A stretch of DNA of 37,395 nt from a virus (IMGVR_UViG_3300037839_000669:1-37395); one strand, 5' to 3'; positions 7,469 through 17,267 are shown, counted from the first letter of the stretch. Made by a program: numbers and translations. Notes: generated by a model not told the origin, from the sequence alone.

Positions 7469-7478
7469 GTGTAATATT
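7469..7478 (+). promoter_or_regulatory. GTGTAAT-type promoter element
   Basis: GTGTAATATT on the plus strand, 14 bases from its first G to the tail-fibre ATG at 7483. No Shine-Dalgarno sequence lies between. Confidence 0.6.
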
Positions 7479-7482
7479 ATGC

Positions 7483-9378
7483 ATGCCAAGAATACTACAA
7501 TTAGAAGGTATAAACTCAAGTTCAAATATAACTTTTAGTACTGGAGCGACTATTGAAAGATTAAGAATTGATTCCAGTGGGAATGTTGGGATCGGGACGG
7601 ATAATCCTGTATCTAAATTGCACATTAAAGACGGAACAAACTTCAATCTTTTAATTCGTCAACAAGCTAGTAAACTACAATTTTTTTCCGCAACTGATGC
7701 ATACGGTACAATTCCAATAGATTTTCTTGCAACAAGTTATGCCTTTAATTATGGTGCTGGAAACGTAAATGCATTAACTATTAATTCGAGTGGGAATGTT
7801 GGTATTGGGACTGCGAGTCCAGTATCAGTTCTTGATATATCAAAAGCATCAGACACAAGCGAAAGAGCAATCAAGGTACAGAACTCCTCCTGTGATTTAT
7901 TTGTTGGGGTAGAGGGAACATCTGCAAATAGATTCGTAGGAAGTTCGGCTAATAATGCTTTCTTGGGGACAACAAGTGCCGCAGGAATAGAGTTTGCAAC
8001 AAATAATACTGTACGAGTTAAAATTGATTCGAGTGGAAACGTCGGCGTGGGAACTATTAGTCCTTTAACTAAATTAGATGTACGAGGAGTGGGATATGTA
8101 AGTCAACTTAATTTAAATTATGGTGTTGGTTCTGATGGTAATGGCATTATCAATGGTGGAACAAATTTGTATCTTCGCCCACAAGGGGGAGCACTTCGTA
8201 ATGATACAGGGCCTACATATTTAACTGGCGGCAATGTTGGGATTGGGACTGAGAGTCCAATAGATCAACTCTCTATAGGCGGAACAGGAAGAATAAATTT
8301 TGGAGGCTCTGTTGTTACAGACATTACTGCTGGAATTTATTTTCATACTGCTGGTAACACATTTTATGCAATTCACAGAACAGCTGGAGCATGGACAGCT
8401 AACACATATCAACAATTAAGAATGTCATTTGATACAGGAATAGTGCTTGATAGTGGCACAGCTTATGATAAAAGCTTTGTTAGAGTTGATGGAACTGGAA
8501 TAAGAGTAGCATCAGGAAATATTGGAATTGGAACATCAATAAAAGCTTTAACTCATAAATTAGAGATAAATGGTAGTAATTGGACTGATTGTTGTAGAAT
8601 AAATGCCAGCTCAACTTCTGGTGGAATAGACTTTTGGGATACCTCTTCTGGAACATTAGCAAGAAAAGGAGTTTTATATACAAATAGCGAAGGATTTGGA
8701 CTTCTTAATAGTGCAGCTGGTTGGGCTCTTAGAGTTACTCATAACTCATATGATGTAGTAATTCCTAATGGAAGTCTTGCACTTGGTAAAGATATTATAA
8801 CAAATGCAAATTATGGTTATGGACATGTTGGAGTATATTCAGAGTCAAGATTTCAAAGTGTTTTTGCTATGGGCACACCATTCACAATGAAAGCAGATGG
8901 AACTAGTTTAAGCGCTGGTGCTGGAGGTAATAATTTTTATGGAATTGCATGGTCTTATCCAAGTGTTGGTGGACAAGGAGCAAATTTAAATAATCATGGT
9001 GCTTTATTTGTAGTAAACGGGGCCACTCAAACAGCTATATCTTCTAGCATATGGTGCATTGGGAATATTACAGCTTACTCTGATGAAAGAGTAAAAACAA
9101 ATTGGAGAAATCTTGATAACAATTTTGTAGAAAAATTAGCTAAAGTCAAGAGCGGAATTTTTGATAGAACAGACGTAAATGAAAAAGAAAATGGATTTAA
9201 AACTCAAGTTGGAGTATCTGCTCAAAGCTTAAAAGAAGTTATTCCAAATGCTGTGACTTGTAATGTAGAAGGTATGCTTTCTGTTTCTTATGGTAATGCA
9301 GCAATGGTTTCTTGTGTAGAATTAGCAAAAGAAATTTTAAAATTAAAAGAAGAAATAGAAATCTTAAAAAATAAATAA
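7483..9378 (+). CDS. Tail fibre with C-terminal intramolecular chaperone (Peptidase S74)
   Basis: 631 residues from ATG at 7483 (MPRILQLEGINSSSN); open codons upstream have no ATG. The body is a beta-rich fibre with at least five copies of a short motif of the form (I/S)SSGNVG(I/V)GT-x-SP, spaced irregularly, a pattern typical of trimeric phage fibres. The C-terminus is a chaperone-of-endosialidase domain: YSDERVKTNWRNLD, GVSAQSLKEVIPNAV, SYGNAAMVSCVELAKE, then a terminal coiled coil. In this family the domain folds the trimer and cuts itself off before a serine. The junction here (about residue 544, ITAYSDERV) keeps the serine. Receptor binding is the likely role. Confidence 0.9.
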   Translation: MPRILQLEGINSSSNITFSTGATIERLRIDSSGNVGIGTDNPVSKLHIKDGTNFNLLIRQQASKLQFFSATDAYGTIPIDFLATSYAFNYGAGNVNALTINSSGNVGIGTASPVSVLDISKASDTSERAIKVQNSSCDLFVGVEGTSANRFVGSSANNAFLGTTSAAGIEFATNNTVRVKIDSSGNVGVGTISPLTKLDVRGVGYVSQLNLNYGVGSDGNGIINGGTNLYLRPQGGALRNDTGPTYLTGGNVGIGTESPIDQLSIGGTGRINFGGSVVTDITAGIYFHTAGNTFYAIHRTAGAWTANTYQQLRMSFDTGIVLDSGTAYDKSFVRVDGTGIRVASGNIGIGTSIKALTHKLEINGSNWTDCCRINASSTSGGIDFWDTSSGTLARKGVLYTNSEGFGLLNSAAGWALRVTHNSYDVVIPNGSLALGKDIITNANYGYGHVGVYSESRFQSVFAMGTPFTMKADGTSLSAGAGGNNFYGIAWSYPSVGGQGANLNNHGALFVVNGATQTAISSSIWCIGNITAYSDERVKTNWRNLDNNFVEKLAKVKSGIFDRTDVNEKENGFKTQVGVSAQSLKEVIPNAVTCNVEGMLSVSYGNAAMVSCVELAKEILKLKEEIEILKNK

Positions 9379-9381
9379 TTT

Positions 9382-10335
9382 ATGGCATTACAATCTTCTG
9401 GCCCAATAAGTTTAAATAATGTTAATGTAGAACTTGGATTAGGTGGTACTACATCAATTAATATGAATCAATCTAATTTTAGAATTCTATTCAAAAAGAC
9501 AACATCTTCAAGTCTTATTAGTATGTCAGATGGATATGGTAAAGCAAGAATGCCAACCACTATGCAAATCTTTGTTGTAGCTGGAGGAGGAGGTGCTGGT
9601 GGTGGAGGTGGAGGTGGTGGTGGAGTACTTCCTTTTTTTACTTTAACTCCAACTCAAGGAACACTATATGCTATTACTGTTGGAGCTGGTGGAGCAGCAG
9701 CAAGTAATGGAGGAAATAGTCAATTCACATCAACTTATGTAGCTATAGGTGGAGGTGGGGGTGGAAGTGGTCAAGGAGCTGCAGGAAAAAATGGTGGTTC
9801 TGGTGGTGGAAGTGCAAATCCAGGCAGAGGATCTTCTGGAACTCCTGGACTTGGATATACAACACCTACCTACGGTGTAGTCCAAGGTCAAAGAGGAGGA
9901 TATGGAAAAGACTATGGTAATTATCCATACCTTTCTGGAGGAGGAGGTGGTCAATCTGCTTCAGGTTTTGATGGAAGTTCTCAAACAGGTGTTGGATCAG
10001 GTTATACTTTAGATGCAGAAATTAGAACAATCCCACCATTTAGCTATACTGTTCCAGTATGGAATACTGTTACTACCACAGTAAGCTCTGGAGGAGGGCA
10101 ACCTGGTCACTACAATACAAATGGAGGAACTGGAGCTGGAGGAACTAGTTATGGAACATCTGCACAAATGTATGGTTGCGGTGGATATTACAATGGAGTT
10201 GGTAAAATTGGAATCGTTGTTGTAAAATATCCTGGAACTCAAAGTGGCACTGGTGGAAATCATATAACATATGTTTCTGCTAGCGATACAACTTATCACG
10301 TATTCACATCTGCTGGAAACTTTAGTTTCTCATAA
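9382..10335 (+). CDS. Glycine-rich tail fibre or adhesin protein
   Basis: 317 residues. The start MALQSSGPISLNNVNVELGL is a recognisable N-terminal module of tail-associated proteins in aquatic myoviruses; residues about 75-300 are glycine-rich, with runs of Gly separated by Ser, Thr and Tyr. Such regions form compact polyglycine bundles at fibre tips in some phages (as in the T4-like gp38 adhesin) and are often hypervariable. It lies 3 bases after the S74 fibre and before a third fibre-type gene, so the three are probably one receptor-binding module. Extended purine bias (GGA/GGT codons) comes from the glycine runs. Confidence 0.82.
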   Translation: MALQSSGPISLNNVNVELGLGGTTSINMNQSNFRILFKKTTSSSLISMSDGYGKARMPTTMQIFVVAGGGGAGGGGGGGGGVLPFFTLTPTQGTLYAITVGAGGAAASNGGNSQFTSTYVAIGGGGGGSGQGAAGKNGGSGGGSANPGRGSSGTPGLGYTTPTYGVVQGQRGGYGKDYGNYPYLSGGGGGQSASGFDGSSQTGVGSGYTLDAEIRTIPPFSYTVPVWNTVTTTVSSGGGQPGHYNTNGGTGAGGTSYGTSAQMYGCGGYYNGVGKIGIVVVKYPGTQSGTGGNHITYVSASDTTYHVFTSAGNFSFS

Positions 10336-10342
10336 AGGATAT

Positions 10343-10840
10343 ATGGCTCATTTTGCTTTACTAAATAATGATAATATAGTCATTGATATTATATCAGTGG
10401 AAAATAAAGATATATTAGATTCAGATAATTTAGAAAATGAAAAAATTGGTATTGATTTTTGCAATTCTTTGATCCCTGGAAAATGGGTGCAAACATCATA
10501 TAGTAAAAAATTTAGAAAAAATTTTGCAACAATAGGTATGATTTATGATCAAGAAAGAGATGCATTCATGAGTCCACGACCATATAAATCATGGATTTTT
10601 AATGATTACTCACTTACATGGTCTGCTCCAGTTATTAATAAATATGAAGAATATCTTAAACAGTATGGAAAAATTGGTGGCAAAAGTGAATGGGATGAAA
10701 AAAATTTAAAATGGATATATACTGGACCAAAAGTTTATAATAAAGAAGATTTATTAAATATACCACCACCTCCTACTGGAGGGCTTTCTGTACCAGATAT
10801 GAGTTATTTAAATAATACAGTTTTCTATCCTGGAGATTAA
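10343..10840 (+). CDS. Tail-fibre-associated protein of the MAHFA family
   Basis: 165 residues starting MAHFALLNNDNIVIDIISVEN, with AAAGGA just before the ATG. The pattern of MAHFA start, GKWVQTSYSKKFRKNFATIG, SPRPYKSWIF and a Pro-rich tail is one I recognise from aquatic myovirus genomes, always close to tail fibre genes. Its exact role is not known to me; a fibre cap or assembly factor is possible. The stop overlaps the stop of the convergent portal gene by a few bases, leaving no room for a separate terminator between the two transcription units. Confidence 0.75.
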   Translation: MAHFALLNNDNIVIDIISVENKDILDSDNLENEKIGIDFCNSLIPGKWVQTSYSKKFRKNFATIGMIYDQERDAFMSPRPYKSWIFNDYSLTWSAPVINKYEEYLKQYGKIGGKSEWDEKNLKWIYTGPKVYNKEDLLNIPPPPTGGLSVPDMSYLNNTVFYPGD

Positions 10841-12717
10841 ATTTTACTATTTCTTAATATTCCAGCAATATAAGAGTCTACTTGGTGATTCTCAGCAATT
10901 TCTAAAACTTCATTTATATTTTCTTTATTTTTGTCTATTGGATTCTCAACATAACTTGCAGCACTCTCTATCCATCCTGCAGAATCTTCATTTGATATAA
11001 TCATCTTAGAAATATCATTGACGATAGTTTTTTGTTGTTTATTTAATTTCTTAATCTTGAATTTTTCTTTAATTAAATTTGATACATGATCTTCAAGTTT
11101 TGAAGCTAGTGCAAAATTTTCACTTACTTTTGTAGCACTAAATTCTGCTTTTGATTGCTTGCCAGTTCCAATTGGACTAACATTTTTTGTAGTTTGTGGA
11201 GTTCCAGTTCCAGTTGGACGACCAGTTTGAGGTTGACTGCCACCAACCACAGGCACATAATATCCTTGATCTCTAAATTCTTTATATTTCTTTTGACTTT
11301 CTAAAGAGCTCTCTGGATCAGGTAAGCGACCAGTTTCAATAGCTAACAATCCTTCTTCTGGAGTCAATACTCCAAGCTCCATAAGACGATTATAAATTCT
11401 AGAATATTGAATATCATCCTTTAGGTCAATGTCTTCAAAATAAGGAGTAGGATAATTTTTAAATCCTAAGCTCTTACTGATTCTTACTATTTCTGGAAAG
11501 AGGAACTCACGGATAAAAGCTTCTCTAGCTTGCTTTAATCTTTCAATAAATACTTGGACTTTGATACTTTGATTAGCGAATTTTTCACTACCAATTAAAA
11601 TGTTATTTAGACCAATTTGAATATCTCTATCAATGACTTCATATTTTTTAGGATCAAGTATATCAGCAATAGCTGGAATAACAAATTCAGCTTTTGTTGT
11701 ATAGTCTGCTATTAGTACTCTACCAACGCTCTCATTTTGAAATAGGCTTTGCATAGCTTCTAAGTTCTTTTGATTGACTCCGCCTTTTTCTGGATCATTT
11801 CCCATAGTAACAAGTAAGATAGCTTGTTGAGTTGTTCTTGTTACGGCCATATCCATTTTACGCATCTCAGCTTTAGCGTTAATATCTTCAAGAACTGGAT
11901 AGCCCATTGGCACAGAAAATGGTTCATAATCTTGCTTCTTATAAAAAACAGCAACTAATCTTGCTGTGTCAAGAGGCATAATAGCCACGTTAGCTTTCTT
12001 TTGTATACTCTGCTTGACTTCTTCAGTTAAAGAATTATATACTTCCTTGTCTTCTTCTGTTCTCGGATTTCTAAGTCTTTCTAATTCATAGTCACTTAAA
12101 ACTTTATAAAAAGAGTTAGAAACAAAACTTATATTTCCACCAATTTGCACATCTGCAGGATTAATAATAATATATCTAGCAGGAAGAATAGCGACCCCAG
12201 CTTTGCTAATTCCAAATGTTTGGGTTATTTTAATTAAATCATCTTCTTTTATGCTAGTATCAAAACGGTAGATAAATACATTTCCTGATCTATAGTACTC
12301 TCTAAAAAACTTATCCTGAAAGCTCCAAAGGTTAATCTTATCAAACAAGGCTTCAAAAAAATCACGGCTTTTTTTACTTCCATTCTTAAAATAGATCTTA
12401 CTTGAACTAAACTCGGTCATTAGATCTATAGTATTTCTAAAGATAGCAAAATTATAATAGCACTTTTGGCATAATATAACAGCATCTCTAACGTCCATAT
12501 TAGAAGAACTATGAATATTAGTAGTTGATCTATTGAAAGGTATTAAACCATTAGATATATTAGCATACTTATCTGTACGTTCTATTGTAGCAGCTCTATT
12601 TCTTCGGCCTTTATCAGATGCTTTAGCTTCTTTTAAACCACCCAAAGCCATTAGAGGCTCTGCGTCTGTGGTTGTGAAGTTAGTTATTTTTTCGTCTTTT
12701 TTGATATTTTTAGCCAT
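10837..12717 (-). CDS. Putative portal protein
   Basis: 626 residues. Assigned mainly by position (directly after the large terminase, in the same direction, as in many T4-type phages) and by general features: a basic disordered N-terminus, NTIDLMTEF and FREYYRSGNVFIYRFD regions typical of portal wing/stem domains, a long helical stretch (about residues 395-440) and a Pro/Gly/Thr-rich segment (about 480-515) before a helical tail. The portal is the dodecameric DNA channel at one capsid vertex and docks the terminase. It is expected to be about this long (T4 gp20 524 residues). A GTGTAATAT element lies 25 bases upstream of the ATG. Confidence 0.78.
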   Translation of the reverse strand: MAKNIKKDEKITNFTTTDAEPLMALGGLKEAKASDKGRRNRAATIERTDKYANISNGLIPFNRSTTNIHSSSNMDVRDAVILCQKCYYNFAIFRNTIDLMTEFSSSKIYFKNGSKKSRDFFEALFDKINLWSFQDKFFREYYRSGNVFIYRFDTSIKEDDLIKITQTFGISKAGVAILPARYIIINPADVQIGGNISFVSNSFYKVLSDYELERLRNPRTEEDKEVYNSLTEEVKQSIQKKANVAIMPLDTARLVAVFYKKQDYEPFSVPMGYPVLEDINAKAEMRKMDMAVTRTTQQAILLVTMGNDPEKGGVNQKNLEAMQSLFQNESVGRVLIADYTTKAEFVIPAIADILDPKKYEVIDRDIQIGLNNILIGSEKFANQSIKVQVFIERLKQAREAFIREFLFPEIVRISKSLGFKNYPTPYFEDIDLKDDIQYSRIYNRLMELGVLTPEEGLLAIETGRLPDPESSLESQKKYKEFRDQGYYVPVVGGSQPQTGRPTGTGTPQTTKNVSPIGTGKQSKAEFSATKVSENFALASKLEDHVSNLIKEKFKIKKLNKQQKTIVNDISKMIISNEDSAGWIESAASYVENPIDKNKENINEVLEIAENHQVDSYIAGILRNSKI

Positions 12718-12733
12718 TTTTAATGATTTTTAG

Positions 12734-12742
12734 ATATTACAC
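12734..12742 (-). promoter_or_regulatory. GTGTAAT-type promoter element
   Basis: GTGTAATAT on the minus strand, 25 bases from its first G to the portal ATG at 12717, in the gap to the terminase stop. Confidence 0.5.
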
Positions 12743-14578
12743 CTATTTTAACATTATAGGAGTAAATGTGTCGTTTTCTAGTTTATTCTCTACTTTAATT
12801 AAATCAAAATATATCTTACTAGCCCAATTGCCTAACATAAGAGCTGTATATCTGTCTTTTCTTGCTCGAGTAGCGCTAGTATTCCTTTTTAAGTGTTGAG
12901 GCAAGTCAAAAGATTGAAGTCCTCGACTTGTGCTTTTTATTTCTATCAAACTGCATTCTTTCTTTGTGCCATAGATCATGTCATCTTGATTCTCAACAAA
13001 ATCAATTAAATTATCAAATCCAGTATTTTCTATATTAATACTATGTCCAGTAACTCTTCCAAATGCGTCTCCATTTGCAGATATACGACTAGCAAACCAT
13101 ATTTTCTTATGGTCTATACTTGCTTGAAGATATTCATTACCTTTACGAATAAATTCAATAGTAAATACCTGTTTGAAACATATTCTTTTAGTTTCTTTAT
13201 TGAATTGTCTTTTTGCATCCTTTAACATTAGATCATACTCTGTTCCCTCTGCATCCGAATTAATATCAAAAAATTTAAGATCAATGTTTGATTTTTTAAA
13301 TAATTCATTTTCATTTGCTGAGTCAATGAACTGATATCCAGCATTATCAATAATAACCATTTCCACATTAAAATTAGTCATTAAATAATGAAAATATAAA
13401 ATATGATCTTTAAGATCTCCACCAGCTACTGCATAAGAATGAACTATAGTTGCATCTTTTTTTTCTTCGTCTAGTTCAAGTACACTCATAGCAAAATAAT
13501 CAGAGCTTGGACTATTGCTGAAACTCGGATCAATAGCTATTATATATTTTTTATCTTTGTCTCCATATATTTTAGAAGTAGGAGATTCACCATCAGGGAT
13601 AGTGCATTCATGCATTTTTTTTGCTGAAAAATAACTATCACTACCATCTGTAAATTGAGCACAGTATTCTCTTAAAAATCCACTATGACTTAATCCACCA
13701 GCTTGAGCTTCTTCTATAATAGTCTTATCGATCATTTCTTCTGGTAGTGAATCATATCCCATTTGGCTTACAAAATATGTAGCATCTTTTACTTGATCTT
13801 CAGAATAGATATTTGAGATCCACTCCTTATAAGTTCTATATAAATTTTCAAATGTATAACTAGCAGAAGATAAAGCTATCATTTTAGATTTATTTGGAAA
13901 AACCACTCTATCTTCATGCTTCATCAATCCTTCAGAGATAAGTTTATCCTCCATCTCTCTTATTTGAATTCTTTCTTTCATATTCTGTGGGGCGACTAAG
14001 AACGGCATAAGCACATTTTTAATTATGTCTTCTGGTATAAGTAGGAACTCATCCAATACAAGAACATTCGCTCTGAAACCTCGAACCTTTTCACCATTCA
14101 AAGGTATAGCTACTATATTTCCACCATTGATTTGCCATTCAAATAAGTCATTTCTTTTGCTTTTAACTCCAAAAGCTTGTTGTAATAATTGGGCTTCTTT
14201 ACTATTTACTATTTTTTCAAGATTAGTAAATATATTTCTTGCTGTTCTGAATGTAGGACCAGCAATTAAAATTTTAGAATTAGGTTCAAAAATACATTGC
14301 AAAAAACAATATACGCTAGCTATAAAACTTTTTCCACAACCTCGACCAAAGATGCACATATTGAAATTACGATTAAAGAATGCTTTTAAAGTTATTTCTT
14401 GATATGGAGCCAGTTTAATTCCACTGATCAATTCGGTTGTTATTCCTAAATTTGCTCTTAAGAATTTTGCTAAACTTATTCTAGCCTCCTTGTCCATCAT
14501 TGGACCTTCAATTTTTAATAGCTCTTTGTTTATGTCTACTAAATCAGGTCTATTATATTTATTTGGAGAATGCCACAT
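12743..14578 (-). CDS. Terminase large subunit (T4 gp17 type)
   Basis: 611 residues, the length of T4 gp17. It is the ATP-driven motor that packages and cuts phage DNA. ATPase: Walker A GRGCGKS (about 78-84) and Walker B VLVLDEF (about 172-178). A coupling-type SSAS segment follows (ALSSASYTF). The C-terminal nuclease has the RNase H-like first aspartate in IIAIDPSFSNSPSSD, a second in MVIIDNAGYQ and a late acidic cluster (FVENQDD). No intein or intron interrupts it. The 3' neighbour is the portal; upstream genes overlap or abut, so the run from PhoH to portal is probably transcribed together. Confidence 0.95.
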   Translation of the reverse strand: MWHSPNKYNRPDLVDINKELLKIEGPMMDKEARISLAKFLRANLGITTELISGIKLAPYQEITLKAFFNRNFNMCIFGRGCGKSFIASVYCFLQCIFEPNSKILIAGPTFRTARNIFTNLEKIVNSKEAQLLQQAFGVKSKRNDLFEWQINGGNIVAIPLNGEKVRGFRANVLVLDEFLLIPEDIIKNVLMPFLVAPQNMKERIQIREMEDKLISEGLMKHEDRVVFPNKSKMIALSSASYTFENLYRTYKEWISNIYSEDQVKDATYFVSQMGYDSLPEEMIDKTIIEEAQAGGLSHSGFLREYCAQFTDGSDSYFSAKKMHECTIPDGESPTSKIYGDKDKKYIIAIDPSFSNSPSSDYFAMSVLELDEEKKDATIVHSYAVAGGDLKDHILYFHYLMTNFNVEMVIIDNAGYQFIDSANENELFKKSNIDLKFFDINSDAEGTEYDLMLKDAKRQFNKETKRICFKQVFTIEFIRKGNEYLQASIDHKKIWFASRISANGDAFGRVTGHSINIENTGFDNLIDFVENQDDMIYGTKKECSLIEIKSTSRGLQSFDLPQHLKRNTSATRARKDRYTALMLGNWASKIYFDLIKVENKLENDTFTPIMLK

Positions 14579-14579
14579 A

Positions 14580-15521
14580 TTAAATTATACCTAAATCAAC
14601 CAATAATTGCAAATCATATTTTTTTGAAAAACAATTTCCAGTTAATATTTTAATAAGTAGTTCTGAAGCCTTTTTTCTGCCATCAGTAAATACAAATTGA
14701 ATATTATCATATTTTTGGGATAGTTCTCTGACTCTATGAAATATAAATTCTGGGGTTGCTTTTATCTTTTTAGATATATGAGGTAAATAATTGAATGAAA
14801 GTGCATCATTTATAGATTCCTCAACAAGTATAACTAAATAGTAATTAGCGTTTTTAGCCCTTTCTATTTCATTATTAAATCGATCATAGCCAGCGCTCAT
14901 AGTACCAATGAAGTCTGAAAGATTTTTTCTTTCTACAGCGGTAAAACAGCATCTTTCTAAATTATTCAATGTATAATCTCCAAAATCTAATTTTGCCACT
15001 TGTTGCTGATATTTAAATCTAAGAGGATTTTGTTCTCTTGTATCTACCATTATTTGATGATTTTCTGATTCTTCAAATTTTAACTCTTCGCCTTCGTAGT
15101 TAGAGAACTTATTCTTAAGTCCAATTTTCTCACATATGCTATAGTAATTTAATTTATACTTATTAAAAGTAACTATTGATGGCATTATAGTAGAACGAAG
15201 TTCTACTTGAGTAGGGGAAAATACTAAATTTTTAGATTCTTTTCTTTTAATCAGCATATTTGTTAAGAAATTTTCTAAAAAACTAGGCTCTAAATTTTTA
15301 ATATATGCTTTGAGATTATTTTTATTATTAAAATCATCAATGAAATATTGATCTTTATTTTTAAAGTTTATCATTTCGGCAGTATATAGATCATATCTGG
15401 CGTAATACTTTTGATAATATTCTGCTGTATTTATCTTATGAGCTCTTAAGTGCAGATGTAGAATTTTATCTGCAGAAAAAAGTTCATTACATATTTTGCA
15501 TTCTACTTGCATTTTATCCAT
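14580..15521 (-). CDS. ERCC4-family nuclease with N-terminal zinc finger
   Basis: 313 residues. The N-terminus has CKICNELFSADKILHLHLRAH, a C2H2-like finger. The C-terminal half is an ERCC4/XPF-type nuclease: IMVDTREQNPL (metal-binding DTRE), LDFGDYTL and the signature AVERKNLSDFIGTM (ERKxxxD). Family members cut branched or flap DNA and often act with a helicase. It sits between the probable small and large terminase genes, with an 8-base overlap on its upstream side, so a role in resolving packaging or recombination intermediates is reasonable. The middle (about 60-145) has no motif that I recognise. Confidence 0.88.
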   Translation of the reverse strand: MDKMQVECKICNELFSADKILHLHLRAHKINTAEYYQKYYARYDLYTAEMINFKNKDQYFIDDFNNKNNLKAYIKNLEPSFLENFLTNMLIKRKESKNLVFSPTQVELRSTIMPSIVTFNKYKLNYYSICEKIGLKNKFSNYEGEELKFEESENHQIMVDTREQNPLRFKYQQQVAKLDFGDYTLNNLERCCFTAVERKNLSDFIGTMSAGYDRFNNEIERAKNANYYLVILVEESINDALSFNYLPHISKKIKATPEFIFHRVRELSQKYDNIQFVFTDGRKKASELLIKILTGNCFSKKYDLQLLVDLGII

Positions 15522-16593
15522 TTAAGACTTCATCTATAGATATACCCATAATCCTAGCTTTAATTTCATCTATTGTGCTAAGTCTTTCAATCTCTTTGGT
15601 TAACAATTCTTTTCTCATCTCTGCTAGCTTCAACATCTCCTTCCTACTCTCTTCTTCTTTCCATAGCTCTACAAGATTTAATATTGAAGCATTTTCTTTT
15701 ACTTGTTTACTTAATCTGTCACTTCTTTTGACTTTTAAATCTTGAAGTAATTTTTGTTGTCTACCAACAGATTGATTATATTCATTTCTAGAAGTACTAA
15801 TTGCTTCAACTAATGACATAGATATCTTTTCCCCAGCTTGAACTGCTTCGTCCATTTGAACCTGCAAGACACGAATAGTTTCTTGTATATTAGAAGATAT
15901 AATTACCTCAGTTGCTAGCACAATATATTGATCTACTTCTTCTTGAGTAAGATCATTCTTATCATAAGTATATCTTATGAAACTACTTTCAAAAAGTTCT
16001 CGCTCTTGTTCTTCTTGATAAGTATTAATTTGATGTAAAAAACGATAAGTATGCAGATACCCAATTAAAGATTGTATGTCTCTCTTTTGTTTGCCAGTTA
16101 ATTTACTTTCATCTATACCTTCGTGAACATACTTGTTAATTCTAGATAAACATCTATTAAATGTAGCTGGCGCTTTATAGTTACCTTCTGGAATGTTGCT
16201 TGGATCAGCATATACAATTTTTGTATCTAAAGTCTTAATTTGCTCTGCAACAGTTCTTGTTTCTTGATTTAAATTAGTTAATTGATTATTTTTAAAAATG
16301 ATTCTTGCTATTTCTACAGAAGTCATAGTAGAGCAACTATGGCTAATGTATTCTTTTTGCTCTTCAGTTAATTCAATTAATCCCTTTGCTTCGTATTCAT
16401 GACTTTTTTTAGGATTGATTTGTCTAGAAGCTAAATAGATTTTAATTGCTTTTCCTTGCTGACTTCTTCCGTCAAGTCCTTCTCCAAAAATTAACTTTGT
16501 TAAATCTGAAAGAGAAGGAGGATCATCTCTTCTAGAGTTCCACTCATCGAGTATCTGTTTCTTTTGCTCGTCTGTTAATTCTAAGTTATTCAT
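15514..16593 (-). CDS. Candidate terminase small subunit, two HTH-like repeats plus coiled coil
   Basis: 359 residues. Two related N-terminal units start LTDEQKKQILDEW and LTEEQKEYISHSC, each followed by a sequence that looks like a helix-turn-helix (SLSDLTKLIFGEGLDG and TSVEIARIIFKNNQLTN). The second half is highly charged and helical (YNQSVGRQQKLLQDLKVKR, EEESRKEMLKLAEMRKELL), suggesting oligomerisation. DNA-binding repeats plus a coiled coil close to the large terminase fit a small terminase, but the protein is long for that role and a second DNA-associated function is possible. It overlaps the sigma-like gene upstream by 4 bases. Confidence 0.5.
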   Translation of the reverse strand: MNNLELTDEQKKQILDEWNSRRDDPPSLSDLTKLIFGEGLDGRSQQGKAIKIYLASRQINPKKSHEYEAKGLIELTEEQKEYISHSCSTMTSVEIARIIFKNNQLTNLNQETRTVAEQIKTLDTKIVYADPSNIPEGNYKAPATFNRCLSRINKYVHEGIDESKLTGKQKRDIQSLIGYLHTYRFLHQINTYQEEQERELFESSFIRYTYDKNDLTQEEVDQYIVLATEVIISSNIQETIRVLQVQMDEAVQAGEKISMSLVEAISTSRNEYNQSVGRQQKLLQDLKVKRSDRLSKQVKENASILNLVELWKEEESRKEMLKLAEMRKELLTKEIERLSTIDEIKARIMGISIDEVLNG

Positions 16594-17267
16594 GATATAT
16601 CAATATCGTCACTATAAAGATATTTTTTAACTTTAATCATTATAGATTTTTTAATATTCTGTACTTGTTTATATCCTGGTGTACGATTTTTTTCATTTGT
16701 TTTATATCCCATACTTGCAGCTACTTGTTCTTCATCGCGGTGTTCTATATATAACAACTTATATACTTTCCATTCTGCAGGTTTCAGAACTTGTTCCATC
16801 TTTGTATGCAGATTTTTAGCGCTTTTTTCAATATCAATTTTAACATCTTGCATCTTATGTACTTCTTTTGTATGATTCTCTAAAGCTAATGGTAATTTAG
16901 TATCATGAGCATTTTTCTTGTTCTTTTCCCAAGCTGCATATAATGGACAAGCATTGCATTGTTTTCCATATATTGAACAATGATCTTCGTCCTCCGCTGC
17001 TGCACATTTTAGACATGGCCTAGAGTAGTTGCCATAATTATTTCTTATTAAATTCTTTATTTGATTACTGACAATCCTATTTATCCAAGGAGCCAATGGC
17101 TGATCAGTATCATACATACTCCATTTTTTATGTATATGTATTCTTAATATTTGAGCAACATCGTCAAAATCCATCCAAGCAAGAGACGTTAAATTCCATT
17201 TATGTTTTCTTTTGTAGATCTCTACATTAATTTCACTAAATCTTTCTTCAAATGTGGATTTTTTCAC
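16590..17267 (-). CDS. Sigma-like factor with an inserted cysteine cluster
   Basis: 225 residues. The first 95 look like sigma70 region 2 (FDDVAQILRIHIHKKW...PLAPWINRIVSNQIKNLIRNN). The last 70 look like region 4 (KPAEWKVYKLLYIEHRDEEQVAASMG then a basic helix). Between them is an insertion with CLKC, an isolated HC, and CNAC, enough to bind zinc. Phage sigma-like proteins direct host RNA polymerase to late genes (T4 gp55 is the model). The location among packaging genes and the presence of a second promoter class in this window make a late sigma role plausible. It overlaps its neighbours by 4 bases on both sides. Confidence 0.65.
   Translation of the reverse strand: MKKSTFEERFSEINVEIYKRKHKWNLTSLAWMDFDDVAQILRIHIHKKWSMYDTDQPLAPWINRIVSNQIKNLIRNNYGNYSRPCLKCAAAEDEDHCSIYGKQCNACPLYAAWEKNKKNAHDTKLPLALENHTKEVHKMQDVKIDIEKSAKNLHTKMEQVLKPAEWKVYKLLYIEHRDEEQVAASMGYKTNEKNRTPGYKQVQNIKKSIMIKVKKYLYSDDIDIS

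Noticed and set aside
7435-7482. N-terminal extension of the tail fibre
   Set aside because: It would need a TTG start and overlaps the GTGTAAT element. The MPRILQLEG start is a better fibre N-terminus.
9585-9800. GGA/GGT-rich stretch as a DNA repeat or CRISPR-like array
   Set aside because: The repetition follows the glycine codons of a coding gene, with no regular unit or spacers.
9730-10299. Minus-strand open frames under the glycine-rich tail gene
   Set aside because: They are Ser/Thr-rich shadows produced by GGA/GGT codons on the other strand.
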